Assembly (NCBI RefSeq): GCF_026342735.1
Contig: NZ_JAPEMM010000001.1
Coordinates: forward strand, 4,898,001-4,962,000
Direction of reading: 5' to 3'
Length of the DNA stretch: 64,000 bases
Origin: Streptomyces sp. NBC_00193
GTDB taxonomy: Bacteria > Actinomycetota > Actinomycetes > Streptomycetales > Streptomycetaceae
Shown here in pieces: positions 1 through 8,702 of this stretch. Position 1 is the first letter of the stretch. Each line of letters starts with the position of its first letter. The notes beneath the pieces are model-generated. The model was not told where the DNA came from, did no database searches, and saw only the letters and a program-made list of their open reading frames with translations. Made by a program: the position numbers and the translations under genes.

Positions 1-744
1 GCGGACCGCCTGGTGGACTACCGGGCGCGGCGTCCGCTGCTGACCTTCCAGCGCGACCACTGGACCGAGTTCGAGGAGCCCCTGCTCGAGGTGCGCCTCG
101 TCCAGGACGCCACGGGCGCGCCCTTCCTGCTGCTGTCCGGCCCCGAGCCGGACGTGGAGTGGGAGCGCTTCGCCGTCGCCGTCCGGCAGATCGTCGAGCG
201 CCTGGGCGTGCGGCTCTCCGTCAACTTCCACGGCATCCCCATGGGCGTCCCGCACACCCGTCCCGTCGGCATCACCCCGCACGGCAACCGGACCGACCTC
301 ATGCCGGGACACCGCAGCCCCTTCGACGAGGCCCAGGTCCCCGGCAGCGCCGAGTCGCTCGTCGAGTTCCGCCTCGGCCAGGCCGGGCACGACGTGCTGG
401 GCGTCGCCGCCCACGTACCGCACTACGTCGCGCGCTCCCCGTATCCCGACGCCGCACTGACCGCCCTGGAGGCGATCACCGCCGCGACGGGGCTGGTCCT
501 GCCGTCGGTCGCGCACGCGCTGCGCACCGAGGCGCACCGCACGCAGACGGAGATCGACCGGCAGATCCGGGAGGGCGACGAGGAGCTGGTCAGCCTGGTG
601 CAGGGGCTGGAACACCAGTACGACGCGGCGGCCGGCGCCGAGACCCGGGGCAACATGATCGCGGAGCCCGCGGAGATTCCGTCGGCGGACGAGATCGGCC
701 TCGAATTCGAGCGGTTCCTGGCGGAGCGCGAGGGCGAGGGCTGA
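1..744 (+). CDS. PAC2 family protein, 5'-truncated by window edge
   Basis: The reading frame is open from base 1 and ends with TGA at 742-744, so the start lies upstream of the window. The 247 visible residues look like the C-terminal four-fifths of an actinobacterial PAC2 (proteasome assembly chaperone-like) protein. The visible part begins at the FDADRLVDYRARRP stretch that follows the N-terminal domain in this family, with the conserved HGIPMGVPHTRP segment and a charged helical tail after it. In actinobacteria the family is often called an ATP-grasp-associated or proteasome-related protein, but its molecular role is not established. A GTG at 13 is in frame but is unlikely to be the real start because the homology continues before it. 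Confidence 0.75.
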   Translation, partial: ADRLVDYRARRPLLTFQRDHWTEFEEPLLEVRLVQDATGAPFLLLSGPEPDVEWERFAVAVRQIVERLGVRLSVNFHGIPMGVPHTRPVGITPHGNRTDLMPGHRSPFDEAQVPGSAESLVEFRLGQAGHDVLGVAAHVPHYVARSPYPDAALTALEAITAATGLVLPSVAHALRTEAHRTQTEIDRQIREGDEELVSLVQGLEHQYDAAAGAETRGNMIAEPAEIPSADEIGLEFERFLAEREGEG

Positions 745-747
745 GGC

Positions 748-779
748 ACGGGCCTACGGGCCTACGGGTCTACGGGCCT
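748..779. repeat. Four tandem copies of an 8-bp unit
   Basis: Four head-to-tail copies of ACGGGCCT lie between the PAC2 gene and coaE; the third copy has one change (ACGGGTCT). The unit length is not a multiple of three and the run starts just after the PAC2 stop. It is followed by loosely repeated GGTCGGGTCC text. It looks like a slippage-prone spacer. I see no regulatory function. Confidence 0.75.
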
Positions 780-865
780 GCGGTGCCTGCCGCCCGTCGG
801 GGCCTCCGGCGGGGGTTCCGGTCGGGTCCGGTCGGGGGTCTGTACGGAGCCCAGGGCTCGGGGGC

Positions 866-871
866 TAGTCT
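866..871 (+). promoter_or_regulatory. Candidate -10 box for a leaderless coaE mRNA
   Basis: TAGTCT ends 7 nt before the coaE ATG, and no purine-rich Shine-Dalgarno is present. This spacing would put the transcript start at or next to the ATG. No convincing -35 is seen at the usual distance. Inferred from position and base pattern only. Confidence 0.35.
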
Positions 872-878
872 GCCGGGC

Positions 879-1493
879 ATGTTGAAAGTTGGCCTGACAG
901 GCGGAATCGGCGCCGGCAAGAGCGAGGTCTCGCGGCTGCTGGCGGGGTACGGGGCGGTCGTCGTGGACGCCGACCGGATCGCGCGGGAGGTCGTGGAGCC
1001 GGGTACGCCCGGGCTCGCGGCGGTGGTGGCCGCCTTCGGGGAGTCCGTACTGACCCCGGAGGGCGGGCTGGACCGGCCCAAGCTGGGGTCGATCGTGTTC
1101 GCCGACCCCGAGAAGCTGCGGATCCTCAACGGGATCGTGCACCCGCTGGTCGGGGCCCGGTCCGCCGAGCTGGAAGCCGCCGCGGGGGCCGACGCCATCG
1201 TGGTGCACGACGTACCGCTGCTCGCGGAGAACGGGCTCGCGCCGCTGTACGACCTGGTCGTCGTCGTGGACGCGGCGCCCGCCACCCAGCTGACCCGGCT
1301 CACGGCCCTGCGGGGCATGGAGGAGTCGGAAGCCCGCGCCCGGATGGCCGCGCAGGCCACGCGGGAACAGCGGCTGGCCGTGGCCACGCTCGTGATCGAC
1401 AACGACGGGCCGCTGGAGGCGCTGGAGCCGCAGGTGCGCAAGGTGTGGGATGAGCTCACCGCGCGGGCGGCGGGGCCTGATGCGGGGGCGTGA
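879..1493 (+). CDS. coaE: Dephospho-CoA kinase
   Basis: This 204-residue protein is the normal size for CoaE, which phosphorylates the 3'-hydroxyl of dephospho-CoA with ATP in the last step of coenzyme A synthesis in the cytoplasm. A P-loop GLTGGIGAGKS occupies about residues 5-15. DADRIAREVVEPG follows at the position of the CoaE DAD motif, and LxxIVHPLV and HDVPLLAENGL are typical of the family. The ATG at 879 is chosen because it places the P-loop at the expected distance; an upstream open frame has no homology. There is no Shine-Dalgarno, and a TAGTCT box lies 7 nt upstream. The nearest gene downstream, a TPR protein, is 66 bp away and may be co-transcribed. Confidence 0.95.
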   Translation: MLKVGLTGGIGAGKSEVSRLLAGYGAVVVDADRIAREVVEPGTPGLAAVVAAFGESVLTPEGGLDRPKLGSIVFADPEKLRILNGIVHPLVGARSAELEAAAGADAIVVHDVPLLAENGLAPLYDLVVVVDAAPATQLTRLTALRGMEESEARARMAAQATREQRLAVATLVIDNDGPLEALEPQVRKVWDELTARAAGPDAGA

Positions 1494-1559
1494 CGTGTTC
1501 ACGGAATAGCGGGCGGTGCGGGGGGCGTTGAACGCGCCTGTAGAGGGAAGGAACAGACC

Positions 1560-1955
1560 GTGTCCGACACCACGCCGCAGCTCCCGCCGCCGTCGCGGTC
1601 CTCGTCGCCCGAGACGCACGTCATCGACTACCGGGCCGCGGAGCAGCTCCTCGCAGCGCGCGACCCGCGCGGTGCGGTGAAGTTGCTCGACTCGGTCATA
1701 GCCGCCCACCCGGAGAACACGGCGGCCCGGCTGCTGCGCGCCCGGGCCTTCTTCGCCGCCGCCCAATTGCGGCCGGCGGAGCTGGAGTTCGAGATCGTGT
1801 TGGAGCGGGAGCCGGACAACGCGTTCGCCCACTTCGCGCTGGCCCGCACCCACGAGCGCGCCGGCCGGCCGGACCAGGCCCGCAAGCACTTCCGCCTCGC
1901 GGCCGCCCTGGACCCCCAGCCGGACTACCTGGCGGCGGCCCGCTTCGAGAAGTAG
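1560..1955 (+). CDS. Tetratricopeptide repeat protein
   Basis: This small 131-residue soluble protein starts with GTG behind a GGAAGGAACAG ribosome site. After about 20 disordered Pro/Ser residues it carries about three TPR helix pairs. The repeats run AEQLLAARDPRGAVKLLDSVIAAHP, then AARLLRARAFFAAAQLRPAELEFEIVL, then AFAHFALARTHERAGRPDQARKHF, with the A-x3-A and P positions of TPRs. TPRs mediate protein-protein contacts; the partner is unknown. It sits 66 bp after coaE on the same strand, but nothing ties it to CoA metabolism. Confidence 0.85.
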   Translation: MSDTTPQLPPPSRSSSPETHVIDYRAAEQLLAARDPRGAVKLLDSVIAAHPENTAARLLRARAFFAAAQLRPAELEFEIVLEREPDNAFAHFALARTHERAGRPDQARKHFRLAAALDPQPDYLAAARFEK

Positions 1956-1961
1956 CCCGGC

Positions 1962-2225
1962 CTAGTGGCCGGGGGGCTCGTACGGGGGGATGTCGCGCCC
2001 CGGCTGGTAGTGCGGGCCCTGGTGGATGTGGCGGAGCACCACGGCCAGGTCCACGGCCGCGAGCACGGCGACGGCGGCGCAGGCCGCGGCCCATCCGGGC
2101 CGGGCGGCGAGCGAGAACGCCGCCGCCCCGGCGCCGGACCAGACCATCCCCCACAGACTCAGCCAGAAGCGCAGCCGCAGCGCGCTGCGGGCGGTCACCG
2201 GCTCGTTTCCGGTGCGCACGGCCAT
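1962..2225 (-). CDS. Small two-helix membrane protein, DUF6343-like
   Basis: This 87-residue protein has a basic N-terminus (AVRTGNEPVTARSALRLR) and two hydrophobic segments at roughly 23-44 and 48-64. A His/Pro-rich tail (HIHQGPHYQPGRD) and a Tyr-Glu-Pro-Pro end follow. This resembles the Streptomyces DUF6343 family, whose function is unknown. GTG at 2228 could also start it, but the GAGGCG ribosome site is better placed for the ATG at 2225. It converges on the TPR gene with only 6 bp between the stop codons. Confidence 0.65.
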   Translation of the reverse strand: MAVRTGNEPVTARSALRLRFWLSLWGMVWSGAGAAAFSLAARPGWAAACAAVAVLAAVDLAVVLRHIHQGPHYQPGRDIPPYEPPGH

Positions 2226-2295
2226 CACCGCCTCGACGTGTCGCCCACCCGGGCTCCCCCCGTCCCTTCCATCGTCCCACCGGGGGCCCGGTGCG

Positions 2296-2925
2296 TCAGG
2301 GGTTGAGCTTGTTCACGGCCTTGACGGTCGTCTTCTTGAAGGCCGGGACGGGCGCCTCGTTCAGGTATCCCATCTGCCCCCACTTCACGACCGTCACGGT
2401 GGTGCCGTCGCGGCCGATGCCGTACAGGTGGACCCCGGGCTCGGATTCCGGCATGGAGGTGTGCACCCCGTAGACGTGTGCGCCTTCCTCGACGGTGAGC
2501 TTCCCGTAGTCCTGCCAGGAGGCCGTACCGCCCGGGGTCTTGCGCAGCCAGTCGGCGGCGCAGGCCGCGACCTTGCGCTCGATGGCCGCCGCGAGCTTGA
2601 CGGCCGCGGCGTCGGAGGAGGTGCGTACGGACACCTGTACCGCGCCCGTGTCGAACTCGGTGGAGAAGTCGCGGTACCAGCTCCCGGTGGCGGGGAGGAC
2701 GCCCTCCACGCAGAACGGCGCGAACTCGGGCAGCCCCTTGGTGACCTTCCCGGCGAACCAGGCGGAGCCGGGGTGCGGGGGCAGGTCGGTGCCGGCCAGG
2801 AACCCGGGCGCGGTGACGGCGGCCGTCGAGGTGGTGGAGGCGGTGAGGACGAGGGCGGTGGCGGCGGCCGCGGTGGCCGCGAGGGCGGCGGCGGTGCGGG
2901 CGGTGCGGGCGGTGCGTCGGAACAT
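2296..2925 (-). CDS. Secreted protein of unknown function
   Basis: The protein has 209 residues with a Sec signal peptide: basic MFRRTARTAR, then a long Ala-rich core ending near residue 36. The mature part is a compact alpha/beta domain with two cysteines (FCVEGV, ACAADWL) and motifs such as GSWYRDFSTEFDTGAVQVSV and VVKWGQMGYL. That is the general look of a secreted sensor-like or PknH-type domain, but I cannot assign a family. The start has a GGGGAGAAC ribosome site 5-6 nt upstream. A longer open frame upstream is a high-GC artefact. It is divergent from the membrane-tethered HTH regulator that starts at 3099 and may be its target or partner. Confidence 0.8.
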   Translation of the reverse strand: MFRRTARTARTAAALAATAAAATALVLTASTTSTAAVTAPGFLAGTDLPPHPGSAWFAGKVTKGLPEFAPFCVEGVLPATGSWYRDFSTEFDTGAVQVSVRTSSDAAAVKLAAAIERKVAACAADWLRKTPGGTASWQDYGKLTVEEGAHVYGVHTSMPESEPGVHLYGIGRDGTTVTVVKWGQMGYLNEAPVPAFKKTTVKAVNKLNP

Positions 2926-3098
2926 GGTCGGTTCTCCCCGTGTGGTCCGTGTGGTCCCTGTAACCAGTGTCATCCGTGACGGTGTCGCGGTGCTTCTGGA
3001 AAGGCTGTACCCCGGCTGGGGCCGGGGCCGACGGTTCGGGACGAACTCGGGACAATGGAACGGCCGTACGCACCCCCAGCTGCGGGAACATCGTTGGC

Positions 3099-4394
3099 AT
3101 GGAACGGAACTCCGGGACGGGGAGATCGGCCGAGGCGCAGGCGTTCGCGCGGTCGATGAGGGAACTGAAGGAGCGGAGCGGGCAGAGCTACGGGACCCTT
3201 GCCCGCGTCCTCCACACGAGCACGTCGACCCTGCACCGGTACTGCAGCGGTGAGGCGCTGCCCGCGGAGTTCGTGGTGGTCGACCGCTTCGCCCGGGCCT
3301 GCGGGGCGCTGCCGGCGGACGCGGTGGAACTGCACCGGGCCTGGCTGCTGGCGGACGCGCGGCGGCGGGCGGGGGCGGTGGAGGTGGAGGTGGCGCCGCC
3401 CGTGGACGAGGGGGACCGGGAGGCGGAGGCCGCGGACATCGGTGTTCCGGACGCGGACGCTCCGGCGCCGCGCCGGACCGGGCGTCGCCTGCTGCTGGCC
3501 GGGGTGGCGGCGGCCGCCGTCGTGGCCCTCGCGGTGGGCGTCGGGTGGCTTCCGCAGACGGACCGGACCGGCCCGACGGCGGCTCGCGGTACGGCCACGC
3601 CCACGGCCACGGGCGGGGGCGGGGCCACGGGGACGGGACCGGCGACCGGGCCGACGGCCTCGGAGGCCGCGCCGGAAACACCGACCGGCCCCGCGGCGAC
3701 TCCGGCGGAGAGCGGCACGCCGGCGGGAGCGACGGGAACACCGACGGCTCCCGCGGCCACGGGCGGCCCCTCACCGGCCTCCACGCCCCTGCGCGCGGCC
3801 GTGCGGTCGCACGTGTGGGCGGCGGGCTGCGACCACGCGTACCTCGCCGAGCAGGCTCCCTCGGCGGTGCCCCCGCCGCCCGTGGAGGCGGACGCGCCCG
3901 CGTGGGCGGCCGGGCGGAAGGCCGTCCACGCGGGGACGCAGATCGTGGAGGTCACCCTGCTGGGCACGGGTCCGGACCCGGTGGTCCTGGAGGACCTGGA
4001 GGTACGGGTGGCCGGGCGGCGGGCCCCGCTGCGGTGGAACGTGTACGAGATGTCGCAGGGCTGCGGCGGAGGGATCACCCCGGCCGCGTTCACGGTCAAC
4101 CTGGACGCGCCGCGCCCGCAGGCGCGGCCGGTGGCCGGCAACGACCAGGGGGAGAAGATCGAGGCCCCCGCCTTCCCGCTCAAGATCTCCGCCACCGAAC
4201 CGGCCGTCCTGCGGGTGGTGGCGAGCAGCACCGGATGCGACTGCGACTGGTACCTGGACCTCCGCTGGAGCGCCCCCACCGGCTCCGGAACCCTCCGCCT
4301 CGACGAGTCCGGCCGCCCCTGGCGCATCTCCGCCGCCTCCCCGGACCGCCCGGTCTACGGCTACGCCCACGAACGCGGCCGCTGGAGCCGCTGA
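3099..4394 (+). CDS. Membrane-tethered helix-turn-helix protein with extracytoplasmic domain
   Basis: The 431 residues divide cleanly. Residues 10-85 form an XRE-like HTH (RELKERSGQSYGTLARVLHT, then STSTLHRYCSGEALP). Residues 86-128 are acidic linker. Residues 131-151 form one transmembrane helix after RRTGRR. Residues 152-232 are a Thr/Pro/Gly/Ala-rich extracellular spacer. Residues 233-431 form a beta-rich domain with cysteines in GCDHAYLA, GCGGG and TGCDCDWYLDLRW. By architecture this is a one-piece transmembrane regulator: the outside domain would sense something and the inside HTH would bind DNA. The ATG at 3099 is used because upstream in-frame sequence has no homology. It is divergent from a secreted-protein gene across 173 bp. 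Confidence 0.85.
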   Translation: MERNSGTGRSAEAQAFARSMRELKERSGQSYGTLARVLHTSTSTLHRYCSGEALPAEFVVVDRFARACGALPADAVELHRAWLLADARRRAGAVEVEVAPPVDEGDREAEAADIGVPDADAPAPRRTGRRLLLAGVAAAAVVALAVGVGWLPQTDRTGPTAARGTATPTATGGGGATGTGPATGPTASEAAPETPTGPAATPAESGTPAGATGTPTAPAATGGPSPASTPLRAAVRSHVWAAGCDHAYLAEQAPSAVPPPPVEADAPAWAAGRKAVHAGTQIVEVTLLGTGPDPVVLEDLEVRVAGRRAPLRWNVYEMSQGCGGGITPAAFTVNLDAPRPQARPVAGNDQGEKIEAPAFPLKISATEPAVLRVVASSTGCDCDWYLDLRWSAPTGSGTLRLDESGRPWRISAASPDRPVYGYAHERGRWSR

Positions 4395-4611
4395 CCTCCG
4401 GCACCCCGGAGGCCACCGCGGGCCCGCCGGACGCCGGGCCGCCGATCCGCCGGGTCGCGGGGCGTCGCCGGGTTCCAGGGGCTTCGGAAACGCGCAGCTC
4501 AGCGGCATTGTCAGTGGCCCCGCCTAGACTCGACGGCAGACGGGATGCGTCTGGACGTGAAGGTGTCCGGGGAGACCCCGGAGGCTGTGGAGACGGGGAG
4601 AGGGGGACGCG

Positions 4612-7497
4612 ATGGCCATGCCCGGGACGCGGCACGCACCGGCGCAGCCGTTCGTGTCCGCTCTGCCGCGGCACGCCGCCGTGTTCCTGCCCGCCGCCGT
4701 GCCCCGCGAGAGCCGCATCGCGTTCTGGGCCCCCGACGGGGACGCCCTGCCCGCCGAAGGCGTCCCGGCCACGCTCCAGGTGGTCCGTCCCCATGGCGAG
4801 GGCATCCGTACCCGCACGGTGCCCGCCGTCACGCTGACGGTCACCGCCGCCCTGCCCCTGCTCGTCCGCGCGGCCCGCGCACTCCGCGGGCCCGCCACGC
4901 ATCCCGCGACCCGCGCCTGGGGCACCGCCGCCGTCCAGGCGCTGTCCCTCGTCGCGCGGGGCCGTCTGCTGCCCGGGCTGACCCCGGACGGGGTCGACGC
5001 CTGGCGGGCCGGGCCCCTGGACGCCGAGGACATCGCGCATCTGCGCGCGGTCGCCGCCGCCCTGCCCCACGAGGGGTACGCCACACCGCTCGCCGGACGC
5101 CGCCCGCTCCACCTGCCCGAACCGGAGGCGCTGGTCAGGGCGTTCCTCGACGCCGTCGCCGACAGCCTGCCCCGGACCCCCGCGGCGCCCTTCGCCGCGG
5201 GCCGGCCGTTCGCGGCCCGTGAGCCGCAGCAGGTCCCGGGGATACGGGACTGGGCCGCGCAGGTCGCCTCGGGCGCGGACACCGGGGTCGGGATCTCGCT
5301 CCGCCTCGACCTGTCCTCCTTCCGCCTCTTCGACGAGGCCGAGAGCGGGACCGAGCCGGGGGAGGACGTGCGCCGCGCCGGGGCCGCCGTCGTCCAGGTC
5401 CACAGCCTCGCCGACCCGACCCTGGTCACGGACGCCGCCATGCTCTGGGCGGGCGCCGCCGCGGCCGGGTTCGGACCCCGTGCCCGGATCGATGCCGTCC
5501 TCGCGCTGCGCCGGGCGGCCCGGGTCTGGCCGCCGCTGCTGCGGCTGCTGGACCAGCAGGTCCCCGATGTGCTGGCCCTCTCGGACCCCGAGCTCGAAGA
5601 CCTGCTGGGCCGGGCGGCGACCCGGCTCGCGGAGGCCGGAGTCCTGGTCCACTGGCCGCGCGAGCTGGCCCGTACGCTCACCGCGACCGCCGTCGTACGG
5701 TCCACCGCGCCCGGTTCCGCCACCGACGGCACCGCGTTCTTCGACGCCGAGCACCTCTTCGCCTTCTCATGGGAGCTGGCGCTCGGCGGCGACCGCCTCA
5801 CCCCGGGGGAGATGGACGCGCTCGCGCAGGCCCACCGGCCCGTGGTGCGGCTGCGCGACCAGTGGGTGCGGGTCGATCCGGAGCTGGTGCGCAAGGCGCG
5901 CAAGCGGGAGCTGGGTCTGCTGGACCCGGTGGACGCCCTGGCGGCCGCACTGACGGGGACGGCCGAGGTCGAGGTCGACGGGGAGTCGGTGGCCGCGGTC
6001 CCCGTGGGGGCGCTGGCCGCCCTGCGGGACCGGCTGACCGGGGAGCTGGCCCCGCTGCCCCAGCCGGCCGGGCTCAAGGCCACCCTGCGCGACTACCAGG
6101 CCCGCGGCCTGGCCTGGCTCGACCTGATGACCTCGCTCGGACTCGGCGGCTGCCTCGCCGACGACATGGGCCTGGGCAAGACCGTCACCCTGATCGCGCT
6201 CCACCTGCACCGCGACCGTCCCGAGCCGACGCTGGTGGTCTGCCCGGCCTCGCTGCTGGGCAACTGGCAGCGGGAGATCGAGAGGTTCGCCCCCGGCACG
6301 CCGGTGCGCCGCTTCCACGGCGCCGGCCGCAGCCTCGACGGACTGGCCGGCCGACCCGCCGGGGGATTCGTCCTCACCACCTACGGAACCATGCGCGCGG
6401 GAGCGGCCCGGCTGGCCGAACAGCCCTGGGGCATGGTCGTCGCGGACGAGGCCCAGCACGTCAAGAACCCGCACTCGGCGACCGCGAAGGCGCTGCGCAC
6501 GATCCCGGCGCCCGCCCGGGTGGCGCTGACCGGCACCCCGGTGGAGAACAACCTCTCCGAGCTGTGGGCGCTCCTCGACTGGACCACGCCCGGACTGCTC
6601 GGCCCGCTCACCGCGTTCCGGGCCCGGCACGCCCGGCCCGTGGAGCACCAGACGGAGGAGGACGGGGGCAACGAGGCGGCGGTCGCCCGACTGGCCGCGC
6701 TGGTCCGGCCGTTCCTGCTGCGGCGCAAGAAGTCCGATCCCGGGATCGCGCCGGAGCTGCCGCCGAAGACGGAGACCGACCACCCTGTGTCCCTCACCCG
6801 CGAGCAGGCCTCCCTCTACCAGGCGGCGGTCGACGAGGCGATGGCCGTGATCGGCGCGAGCGAGGGCATCGAGCGGCGCGGCATGATCATGAAGCTGCTG
6901 GCCTCGCTCAAGCAGATCTGCAACCACCCCGCCCAGTACTTGAAAGAGGCGGAGCCGCGGATCGCGCACCGCTCCGGGAAGCTGGCCCTCCTCGACGAGC
7001 TGCTCGACACGATCCTCGCCGAGGGCGGCTCGGTCCTGGTCTTCACCCAGTACGTGACGATGGCCCGCATCATCGAACGCCATCTCACCGCGCGCGGGAT
7101 CTCGCACCAACTGCTCCACGGGGGCACGCCCGTTCCCCGCCGCGAGGAGCTCGTGGACCGCTTCCAGGCGGGCGAGGTCCCCGTGTTCCTGCTCTCCCTC
7201 AAGGCCGCGGGCACCGGCCTCAACCTCACCCGCGCCGGACACGTCATCCACTACGACCGCTGGTGGAACCCCGCCGTCGAGGAACAGGCCACCGACCGCG
7301 CCTACCGCATCGGCCAGACCCAGCCCGTCCAGGTCCACCGCATCATCGCCGAAGGCACCGTAGAGGACCGGATCGCCGAAATGCTGGAGGCGAAGCGGGC
7401 ACTGGCCGACGCCGTCCTCGGCTCCGGCGAGACGGCACTGACCGAGCTCACGGACCGCGACCTGGCCGACCTCGTCTCCCTGCGCAGGCCCGTATGA
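4612..7497 (+). CDS. SNF2-family DEAD/DEAH-box helicase
   Basis: A 961-residue Swi2/Snf2 ATPase. The N-terminal half matches the DUF3670-type region that precedes the motor in bacterial SNF2 proteins. The motor follows: Walker A DDMGLGKT with its Lys at residue 523, DEAQH Walker B at 612-616, ALTGTPVENNLSELW (motif III), QICNHPAQY, VFTQYVTMARI, LLSLKAAGTGLNLTRA and DRAYRIGQTQPVQVHRI (motif VI). Such proteins translocate on duplex DNA and remodel nucleoprotein rather than unwinding it. The start has a GGAGAGGGGGACGCG ribosome site. The stop overlaps the ATG of the SWIM gene, so the two proteins are made together. Confidence 0.93.
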   Translation: MAMPGTRHAPAQPFVSALPRHAAVFLPAAVPRESRIAFWAPDGDALPAEGVPATLQVVRPHGEGIRTRTVPAVTLTVTAALPLLVRAARALRGPATHPATRAWGTAAVQALSLVARGRLLPGLTPDGVDAWRAGPLDAEDIAHLRAVAAALPHEGYATPLAGRRPLHLPEPEALVRAFLDAVADSLPRTPAAPFAAGRPFAAREPQQVPGIRDWAAQVASGADTGVGISLRLDLSSFRLFDEAESGTEPGEDVRRAGAAVVQVHSLADPTLVTDAAMLWAGAAAAGFGPRARIDAVLALRRAARVWPPLLRLLDQQVPDVLALSDPELEDLLGRAATRLAEAGVLVHWPRELARTLTATAVVRSTAPGSATDGTAFFDAEHLFAFSWELALGGDRLTPGEMDALAQAHRPVVRLRDQWVRVDPELVRKARKRELGLLDPVDALAAALTGTAEVEVDGESVAAVPVGALAALRDRLTGELAPLPQPAGLKATLRDYQARGLAWLDLMTSLGLGGCLADDMGLGKTVTLIALHLHRDRPEPTLVVCPASLLGNWQREIERFAPGTPVRRFHGAGRSLDGLAGRPAGGFVLTTYGTMRAGAARLAEQPWGMVVADEAQHVKNPHSATAKALRTIPAPARVALTGTPVENNLSELWALLDWTTPGLLGPLTAFRARHARPVEHQTEEDGGNEAAVARLAALVRPFLLRRKKSDPGIAPELPPKTETDHPVSLTREQASLYQAAVDEAMAVIGASEGIERRGMIMKLLASLKQICNHPAQYLKEAEPRIAHRSGKLALLDELLDTILAEGGSVLVFTQYVTMARIIERHLTARGISHQLLHGGTPVPRREELVDRFQAGEVPVFLLSLKAAGTGLNLTRAGHVIHYDRWWNPAVEEQATDRAYRIGQTQPVQVHRIIAEGTVEDRIAEMLEAKRALADAVLGSGETALTELTDRDLADLVSLRRPV

Positions 7498-8702
7498 TCA
7501 CCGCGCGCGACGACCGCCGCCGCACCTTCGAGACCGTGCCGCCGGGGCTGGAGGCCGTCAGCTGGTGGGGCCGGGCCTGGGTGTCCGCCCTGGAGGCGGT
7601 GGCCCACGACGGAGCCCGCCTGACCCGGGGGCGGACGTACGCCGCCGAGGGCCACGTCGACGCCGTCACCATCACGCCGGGCCGGATCGTGGCCTACGTA
7701 CGGGGCAGCCGGCCGCGGCCGTACCGCACCGAGCTGTCCCTGCCCGCCCTCTCGGACGCCGAGTGGAGCGAGCTGCTGGAATCGGTGGTGGCCGATCCGA
7801 CGGCGCTCGCCGCGCTGCTGGAGCGGGAGGTCCCGGAGTCCCTCTCCGAGTCGGTCCTGCCCGGTGCGGGAGAGCTCGTGCCGCGCTGCTCCTGCCCGGA
7901 CGTCGGGCGTCCGCCCTGCAAGCACGCCGCCGCCCTGTGCTACCGCGCGGCCCGCCTCCTGGACGCCGATCCCTTCGTCCTGCTCCTGCTGCGCGGCCGC
8001 GGTGAGCGGGAGCTGCTGGAGGAGCTCACCCGGCGCAATGCCGCCCATGCCGCGCGCGAACAGCCCGATGAGGCACCGGACTTCCCCGGCGTCCCGGCCC
8101 GTGCCGCGCTCGTCCGCACCGTCCTGCCGCCGCTGCCCGCTCCGCTGGCGGCGCCCTCCGCCGCCGGGATGCCGCCCGCGTACCCGGCCGACCCGGCGGC
8201 ACCGGACCCGCTCGCCCTGGACCAGCTCGCCGCGGACGCGGCCGCCCGCGCCCTGGCGCTGCTGCGCACCGCCGAGGATCCGATGGCCGGGCTGAGCCGC
8301 TGGCAGGACGCCGTCCGGCTGGCCTCGGCGCACCCCACGGCCGGGCTCACCGGCGCCGCCCGCGCCCTCTACCGCGAGCTGGCCCGCGCCACGGGCCGCA
8401 GCACCACCGACCTGGCCCGGGGGGCGGCCGCCTGGCGGCAGGGCGGTCTGCCCGCCCTGCTCACCCTCGAAGAGCCCTGGGACCCGCCCGCCGGCCCCTT
8501 CGACCGGGCCCGCCCGGCCCTCCTCGCGGCCGCCCAGGGCTCGTTCCGCCCCGACCGCAACCGGCTCACGGGCTCCTCCCGGCAGCTCCGGCTCGGCCGG
8601 GACGCCCTCTGGTACTCCTACGAGAACCGCCTGGGCGACGACGACTGGTGGCCCACGGGCCGCCCCCCTTCCCCGGACCCGATCACGGCCCTGCTGGGCT
8701 GA
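7494..8702 (+). CDS. SWIM zinc-finger domain protein
   Basis: The 402-residue protein overlaps the SNF2 gene by 4 nt (ATGA), indicating translational coupling. A SWIM signature C-x-C-x(n)-C-x-H is visible as CSCPDVGRPPCKH near residues 130-142. The N-terminal WWGRAWVSALE and GRTYAAEGHVDAVTITPGR segment is typical of bacterial SWIM proteins that accompany SNF2 helicases. The rest is Ala/Leu-rich and probably helical. SWIM domains bind DNA or protein through one zinc; the natural inference is a DNA- or partner-recognition subunit for the helicase. The 3' end overlaps the convergent HAD-like gene by 20 bp. Confidence 0.88.
   Translation: MITARDDRRRTFETVPPGLEAVSWWGRAWVSALEAVAHDGARLTRGRTYAAEGHVDAVTITPGRIVAYVRGSRPRPYRTELSLPALSDAEWSELLESVVADPTALAALLEREVPESLSESVLPGAGELVPRCSCPDVGRPPCKHAAALCYRAARLLDADPFVLLLLRGRGERELLEELTRRNAAHAAREQPDEAPDFPGVPARAALVRTVLPPLPAPLAAPSAAGMPPAYPADPAAPDPLALDQLAADAAARALALLRTAEDPMAGLSRWQDAVRLASAHPTAGLTGAARALYRELARATGRSTTDLARGAAAWRQGGLPALLTLEEPWDPPAGPFDRARPALLAAAQGSFRPDRNRLTGSSRQLRLGRDALWYSYENRLGDDDWWPTGRPPSPDPITALLG

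Noticed and set aside
748..779. Coding repeats in an extended PAC2 or coaE protein
   Set aside because: The repeats lie after the PAC2 stop and before the coaE start, and the 8-bp period breaks any frame.
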